64,000 nucleotides of DNA from NCBI GenBank assembly GCA_965220695.1, contig OZ244838.1, forward strand, positions 1,736,001 to 1,800,000. Direction: 5' to 3'. A model generated the notes under the pieces. It ran no database searches. It was not told the origin of the DNA and saw only the letters and a list, made by a program, of their open reading frames with translations. Every line of letters starts with the position of its first letter. Positions within the stretch are counted from its first letter, which is position 1. Both the position numbers and the translations under genes were made by a program. Of this stretch, positions 60,390 through 64,000 are shown piece after piece. Source of the stretch: UBA9620 sp965220695. Lineage in GTDB: Bacteria > Acidobacteriota > Vicinamibacteria > Vicinamibacterales > UBA8438.

Positions 60390-60442
60390 ACGGCGTCGTA
60401 CGATACGGATCGGCGACGACAAATCAGGGGCTGGTTCTCACG

Positions 60443-61012
60443 ATGAACATCACAGATGGCCAGAACGCGGCCGCCGAAGCCCGTGCGGGGATGAAGGGTC
60501 AGATAGAGCACGTACGCCAGGAACTGGCCGGCGTACGCACGGGACGGGCGTCCATAGGGATGCTCGATTCCGTCCGGGTCAACGTGTATGGCGCCCAATT
60601 GCCGCTGAACCAGGTGGCGACGCTCTCGATCCCCGAGTCCACGCTCATCGTAGCCAATCCGTTTGACCCGAGTCACAGCGGCGCCATCGAGCGAGCCATC
60701 CAGAGCGCGAATCTCGGGCTGAACCCAAGCAACGACGGCAGGGTCGTGCGGATTCCGATTCCCGCCCTGACCGACGACCGTCGCAAGGAGCTCTCCCGGA
60801 TCGTCCATCACCTGGCGGAGGACGGCCGCACCGGCGTCCGTGGCATTCGCCGCCAGGTGAACGACGCGCTCAAGAAACTGCTCAAGAATCACGAGATCTC
60901 GGAGGACGACGAGCGGCGCGCACTCGACGCGGTGCAGAAGATCACCGACGAGCACGTACACCAGATCGACGAGCTCCAGAAGGCGAAAGACGCGGATCTT
61001 CTCACGAATTGA
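60443..61012 (+). CDS. frr: Ribosome recycling factor
   Basis: 189 residues, the usual RRF size. RRF splits post-termination ribosomes together with EF-G. The three-helix bundle is evident: ELAGVRTGRASIGMLDSVRV near the N-terminus, VATLSIPESTLIVANPFDPS in the hinge domain, LSRIVHHLAEDGRTGVRGIR and DAVQKITDEHVHQIDELQKA in the C-terminal helices. The start 60443 (MNITDGQNAA) is in frame after an upstream open stretch; no strong Shine-Dalgarno is visible. It follows pyrH after 53 nt. Confidence 0.98.
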   Translation: MNITDGQNAAAEARAGMKGQIEHVRQELAGVRTGRASIGMLDSVRVNVYGAQLPLNQVATLSIPESTLIVANPFDPSHSGAIERAIQSANLGLNPSNDGRVVRIPIPALTDDRRKELSRIVHHLAEDGRTGVRGIRRQVNDALKKLLKNHEISEDDERRALDAVQKITDEHVHQIDELQKAKDADLLTN

Positions 61013-61044
61013 ATGCCCGGGCGCACCCGGTCACGACCGGTCGT

Positions 61045-61074
61045 TTGCGGCCGTTTCGGACTCGCATGTAGAAT
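61045..61074 (+). promoter_or_regulatory. Candidate promoter of tRNA-Ala
   Basis: TTGCGG at 61045-61050 and TAGAAT at 61069-61074 are separated by 18 nt. A start near 61081 would give a 44-nt 5' leader before the tRNA at 61125. The tRNA may also be read through from frr, 112 nt upstream. Confidence 0.45.
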
Positions 61075-61124
61075 GTCGGTTTGCCTGGGGCCGGGTCGAT
61101 CAGCCCGCGCCACACCAGTCCCGA

Positions 61125-61200
61125 GGGCCGCTAGCTCAGTTGGGAGAGCGCCGCGTTCGCAACGCGGAGGTCGTGGGTTCGAGTCCCATGCGGTCCACCA
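61125..61200 (+). tRNA. tRNA-Ala, anticodon CGC
   Basis: A 76-nt cloverleaf with encoded CCA. Acceptor GGGCCGC pairs with GCGGTCC, including the G3-U70 wobble that identifies alanine tRNAs. The D arm is GCTC/GAGC, the anticodon stem CCGCG/CGCGG with loop TTCGCAA (anticodon CGC at 61158-61160, reading GCG), the extra loop AGGTC, and the T arm GTGGG-TTCGAGT-CCCAT. The discriminator is A. No intron or truncation is visible. Confidence 0.95.
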
Positions 61201-61351
61201 TACACAACGTCTTCAGTCTCAGTAGTTACAGACGCTGAGTCGTCGGGATCGACCCCGTCGGAGTCGCGTCGTCCGGGTGGGGCCGCCTGGACCGGCCAGC
61301 GCTTCCACCATCCGACCCGACCCCGCAACGACGGTGATCGATATGGGGTTG

Positions 61352-61375
61352 CGGGCTGCACCCAGGCGCAGCCCG
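61352..61375 (+). terminator. Possible terminator hairpin after tRNA-Ala
   Basis: CGGGCTGC and GCAGCCCG form an 8-bp stem with an 8-nt loop (ACCCAGGC). It is not followed by a T-run, so factor-independent termination is doubtful. The stretch 61201-61454 otherwise contains no gene that I can support. Confidence 0.3.
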
Positions 61376-61454
61376 TTGTATGCGGGTTCGCCCGCGTGGA
61401 CCGCGGCAAGGCAATTTCCGTCAGCGTCCTGAGCGCTGGCGTTATGATCTCGAC

Positions 61455-63908
61455 ATGGTCGGGGGGGGTACGCGCTTGAAGCCGCGACGAGTCGCGGCAT
61501 ATCGAAGCCGCGACGCAGGTCAGTCGCAGATCGTCCGCGAGTGGATTGGCGGTCGCTTCTCGACTCCCTTCTTCATCCACGATCACGAAGAGCCCTACCG
61601 TCCCGACATTGTGATCTGGGTGGAGCTGCCGGAGCGGTTCGTCGTCGGACAAGCGGCCGTCATGCCCGAGGACGCCGACGGCTCGGTCGCACGCACGCTG
61701 CGCAGCGCGATGACGCAGCCCCTGGTCGGATCGCCGCGCCGGCCCGACCTCATCCGCGTCGCCGACACCGCCACCGCGGCCGAGCTGCGTGCCGAGCTCG
61801 CCGGGGCGATACCCGTCAGCATCGCGCCGACACCGGAGTTGGACGACCTTCTCGAGGACCTGATCGCGACGATCTCGTCGTCCGCGGACGACGAGCCGAG
61901 CTACCTCGCGTGGGGGCGCGTATCGCCCGCGGCGGTCGAGAAGCTGTTCAAGGCCTGCCGCTTCCTGTTCGCGGTCAAGCCGTGGACGGTCGCCAGCGAC
62001 ACCCAGGTCGTCAGGATGGATATCCCGGCACTGGACGTCGACGGCGCCTGCGTATCCATCATCGGCGGCCGGGACGAGTGTCACGGACTGCTGATCTTCC
62101 CCTCGATCGAGGACTTCGACCGGTACCTCGAGGCCGCGATGACCGGCGTCGCCGAGGAAGGCGCGGCCCCGGGCGCCGAGCTGCTCCTGCTGACGTTCGT
62201 GCCGGCCACGGAGCTGCCGCCGTCGATGCGGCGCGAGGCGATGGAGCATGGATGGGCCGTGGCGAGCCCCGACGCCTACCCGTTGGTGCAGGGGCAAGAG
62301 CCGGACGGCACGCCGCGTCCGCTCGTCGAACGCGACATCGAGGTCGCCACCGCCGCCGCGCGGTCGCTCAGCGCGTTTTTCGCCAGGCACTCCGCGATCT
62401 TCGAATCGGAAACACCCACTCCGGTCTGCGAGTCGTACTACGACGACGACGACGAGGTGCGCCTCACCGCCCCCTTCCAAGCCGCGGGCGACTTCGACCT
62501 GACGCAATCCGCCGATTCGGAGCCCGACACCGACTTCGCTCCGCCCGCGCCGGCCGAGCCGTTCCGACCGCGGGTGGGCCGCAACCACCCCTGTCCGTGC
62601 GGCAGCGGGCGCAAGTACAAGAAGTGCCATCTGGCCGCCGACGAAGCCGACCACGCCGGGCGCCGCAGCGCGACCGCGATGCACGAGCTGGACCGGCGGC
62701 TGGTGGTTCGGCTGACCCGGTTCGCGCTCGAGTGGTTCGGCGAGAAGTGGGTAGCCTTCGAAGACGACTTCGCAGATTCGTACGCCGCGTTGCAGCTCGC
62801 ATCGCCCTGGTCCGTCTACGGCTTCGAGATCGACGGATGGACGAGCGCCGACGCCTACCGCGCCGCCCGCGGGCGCCGCTGCTCGCCGGATGAACGCCGC
62901 TGGATGGACGCGCAAAAGGCCGCGTGGCTCTCCGTGTGGGAGGTCGAGGCAGTCGATCCAGGGAATACCCTGACGCTGCGCGACCTGTTGTCCGACGAGC
63001 AGCGCACCGTGCGGGAGACGAAAGCCTCCGAGACCCTGACACGGCGCCACGCGGTGCTGGGCCGCGTCGTCGACCATGAGGGCGTTTCAGTGCTCTGCGG
63101 CACGCACCCGCGCCCGCTGCCGCCATTCCATGCGGCCGAGGTCGTCCGCCGCGCCCGCGCCCGCCTGCGTCGCCGACGGGCGGTGCCGGTCGAGCGCCTC
63201 CGCGACGCTTCCTTCGGAGGCTACCTGATCCGGCGCTGGGAAGAGGCCGTCCGAGATTGCGACGTGCGGAGCGCAATTCCGCCCGATTTCCGCAACCACG
63301 ACGGCGACCGCTTGCTGTTCACGGTCGATCACTTCGAGGTGACGCCCGGTGCCGTACAGGTGATCGACACTCGCATCACCGGGGTCGAAGGCGCCCAGCG
63401 GGAGCGCTCTGACGGAGATTCGACGACCTATGTCTTCCTGCGACCCGACGACCCGGCACGGCCGGATGGCGAAGCGACCATCGTCGGCCGAGTCGAGTTG
63501 AACGCCACAGCACTACGGGCGGAGACCAACTCCCAGGCTCGCGCGGACACGTTGCGGCGCCGGATCGAGGCCGTCTGCGGCTCTCGCGTCCGCCACCGTG
63601 CGCGTGAGCACACCGATCCCCGCACACTCCTGAACCGGGCCGGGAAGCCGCCGCCGGCACCGGCACCGGCTTCACCGGAACAGGAACTCCTGGTCGGCGA
63701 GTTCAAGGCCCGCCACTACGCCGACTGGGCAGACAAGCCGCTGCCGGCGCTGAACGACAGGACGGCGCGGGAGCGCGTGCGAACCGCGGCGGGACGCCGA
63801 GAGGTCGATCTGCTGCTGAAGGACATGGAGCACAGGGAGCACCTCGGCCCGGGCGAGCCCTTCGATTTCTCGGTCATCCGCCGCGACCTCGGGCTCGCCC
63901 CGCGCTGA
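61455..63908 (+). CDS. Large SEC-C motif protein of unknown function
   Basis: 817 residues from ATG 61455 (an ATG at 61380 adds 25 residues of weak character). The N-terminal half (about 1-350) lacks a recognisable domain but contains PDIVIWVELPERFVVGQAAV and AVEKLFKACRFLFAVKPWTV. A Zn-binding SEC-C motif, GRNHPCPCGSGRKYKKCH (about 381-398), is the kind found at the SecA C-terminus and in many unrelated proteins. The C-terminal half ends in DWADKPLPALNDRTARERVR and FDFSVIRRDLGL, which recalls the MbcA/Xre-toxin-binding-like ending of some SEC-C proteins; I am not sure of that link. The stop codon is followed at once by an IS-like terminus. Confidence 0.85.
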   Translation: MVGGGTRLKPRRVAAYRSRDAGQSQIVREWIGGRFSTPFFIHDHEEPYRPDIVIWVELPERFVVGQAAVMPEDADGSVARTLRSAMTQPLVGSPRRPDLIRVADTATAAELRAELAGAIPVSIAPTPELDDLLEDLIATISSSADDEPSYLAWGRVSPAAVEKLFKACRFLFAVKPWTVASDTQVVRMDIPALDVDGACVSIIGGRDECHGLLIFPSIEDFDRYLEAAMTGVAEEGAAPGAELLLLTFVPATELPPSMRREAMEHGWAVASPDAYPLVQGQEPDGTPRPLVERDIEVATAAARSLSAFFARHSAIFESETPTPVCESYYDDDDEVRLTAPFQAAGDFDLTQSADSEPDTDFAPPAPAEPFRPRVGRNHPCPCGSGRKYKKCHLAADEADHAGRRSATAMHELDRRLVVRLTRFALEWFGEKWVAFEDDFADSYAALQLASPWSVYGFEIDGWTSADAYRAARGRRCSPDERRWMDAQKAAWLSVWEVEAVDPGNTLTLRDLLSDEQRTVRETKASETLTRRHAVLGRVVDHEGVSVLCGTHPRPLPPFHAAEVVRRARARLRRRRAVPVERLRDASFGGYLIRRWEEAVRDCDVRSAIPPDFRNHDGDRLLFTVDHFEVTPGAVQVIDTRITGVEGAQRERSDGDSTTYVFLRPDDPARPDGEATIVGRVELNATALRAETNSQARADTLRRRIEAVCGSRVRHRAREHTDPRTLLNRAGKPPPAPAPASPEQELLVGEFKARHYADWADKPLPALNDRTARERVRTAAGRREVDLLLKDMEHREHLGPGEPFDFSVIRRDLGLAPR

Positions 63909-64000
63909 TGTGCGCATTCCGACGAAATCGATCACCCATTCCGACGGAAACCACGAACGGTTCAACGTCCCCCCTGCGTTTGGGTATGATAATCGGCCTC
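63909..64000 (+). mobile_element. Terminal region resembling an IS21-family element, truncated by the window edge
   Basis: The sequence begins TGTGCGCATTCCGACGAAAT and repeats CATTCCGACG 22 bp further on (63915 and 63937), each copy followed by an A-rich step and a CGATCACC or CCACGAACGG tail. Such iterated terminal motifs are typical of IS21-family ends. Near the edge TATGAT and GATAAT (63985-63993) could be a -10 for a transposase promoter. The transposase genes would lie beyond base 64000, so the assignment rests on the terminal pattern only. Confidence 0.5.

Noticed and set aside
61131..63077. Minus-strand frame of about 648 residues opposite the SEC-C gene, running into the tRNA
   Set aside because: It would overlap tRNA-Ala and has Arg/Gly/Val-rich filler; the plus-strand SEC-C frame has the zinc motif.

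Overview
This is a GC-rich, gene-dense bacterial chromosome segment. Gene content points to an Acidobacteriota-type bacterium, most plausibly a Vicinamibacteria-like lineage. The pointers are a DUF1552/DUF1592 cytochrome pair, CRTAC1 plus TPR proteins, a PQQ dehydrogenase, three copies of one secreted family of unknown function, and a pilMNOPQ cluster next to accBC and the rplM-rpsI-rpsB-tsf-pyrH-frr block. The taxonomy is inferred from gene families, not from a marker tree.

Layout. 1-13 kb: a secreted unknown protein, a SpoIIE-type phosphatase, a metallo-beta-lactamase-fold hydrolase, a Sel1 protein, an FkbM methyltransferase, a GH105-like hydrolase, an exported HpcH/HpaI aldolase, FabV, a cyclophilin, a second copy of the unknown family and a YdbS/YdbT-like PH-domain pair. 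13-21 kb: a PQQ dehydrogenase, then a tightly overlapping operon of three HlyD-type adaptors and one MacB-type permease with no ATPase. 21-22.7 kb: a hipBA toxin-antitoxin module with three palindromic operators spaced exactly 50 bp apart. 22.7-38 kb: an oxidative or catabolic accessory region with a second aldolase, a two-subunit molybdenum hydroxylase, the DUF1552/DUF1592 pair, an ankyrin protein, cytochrome c, an NHL-repeat protein, and a translationally coupled CRTAC1/TPR pair. 38-49 kb: the third copy of the unknown family, an enolase-superfamily enzyme coupled to a PhoD-like phosphatase, FolD, two sodium-coupled amino-acid transporters, and a cytochrome/copper-monooxygenase-like protein.

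49-61 kb is conserved core: thiE-accC-accB, an M24 peptidase, pilQPONM on the minus strand, and divergently the translation block ending in tRNA-Ala(CGC). The last 3 kb carry a large SEC-C protein, and directly after its stop codon a sequence resembling the end of an IS21-family element that runs off the window.

Many products carry signal peptides, lipoboxes or twin-arginine motifs, so much of the window serves the periplasm and envelope. Repeats of interest are a 59/60-bp tandem array running over the accB stop codon, a dispersed approx. 37-bp repeat with three copies, and a perfect 8-bp-stem palindrome. I did not recognise one clearly novel multi-gene system. The best candidates for new biology are the ATPase-less three-adaptor transporter, the three-copy secreted family, and the spaced hip operators.
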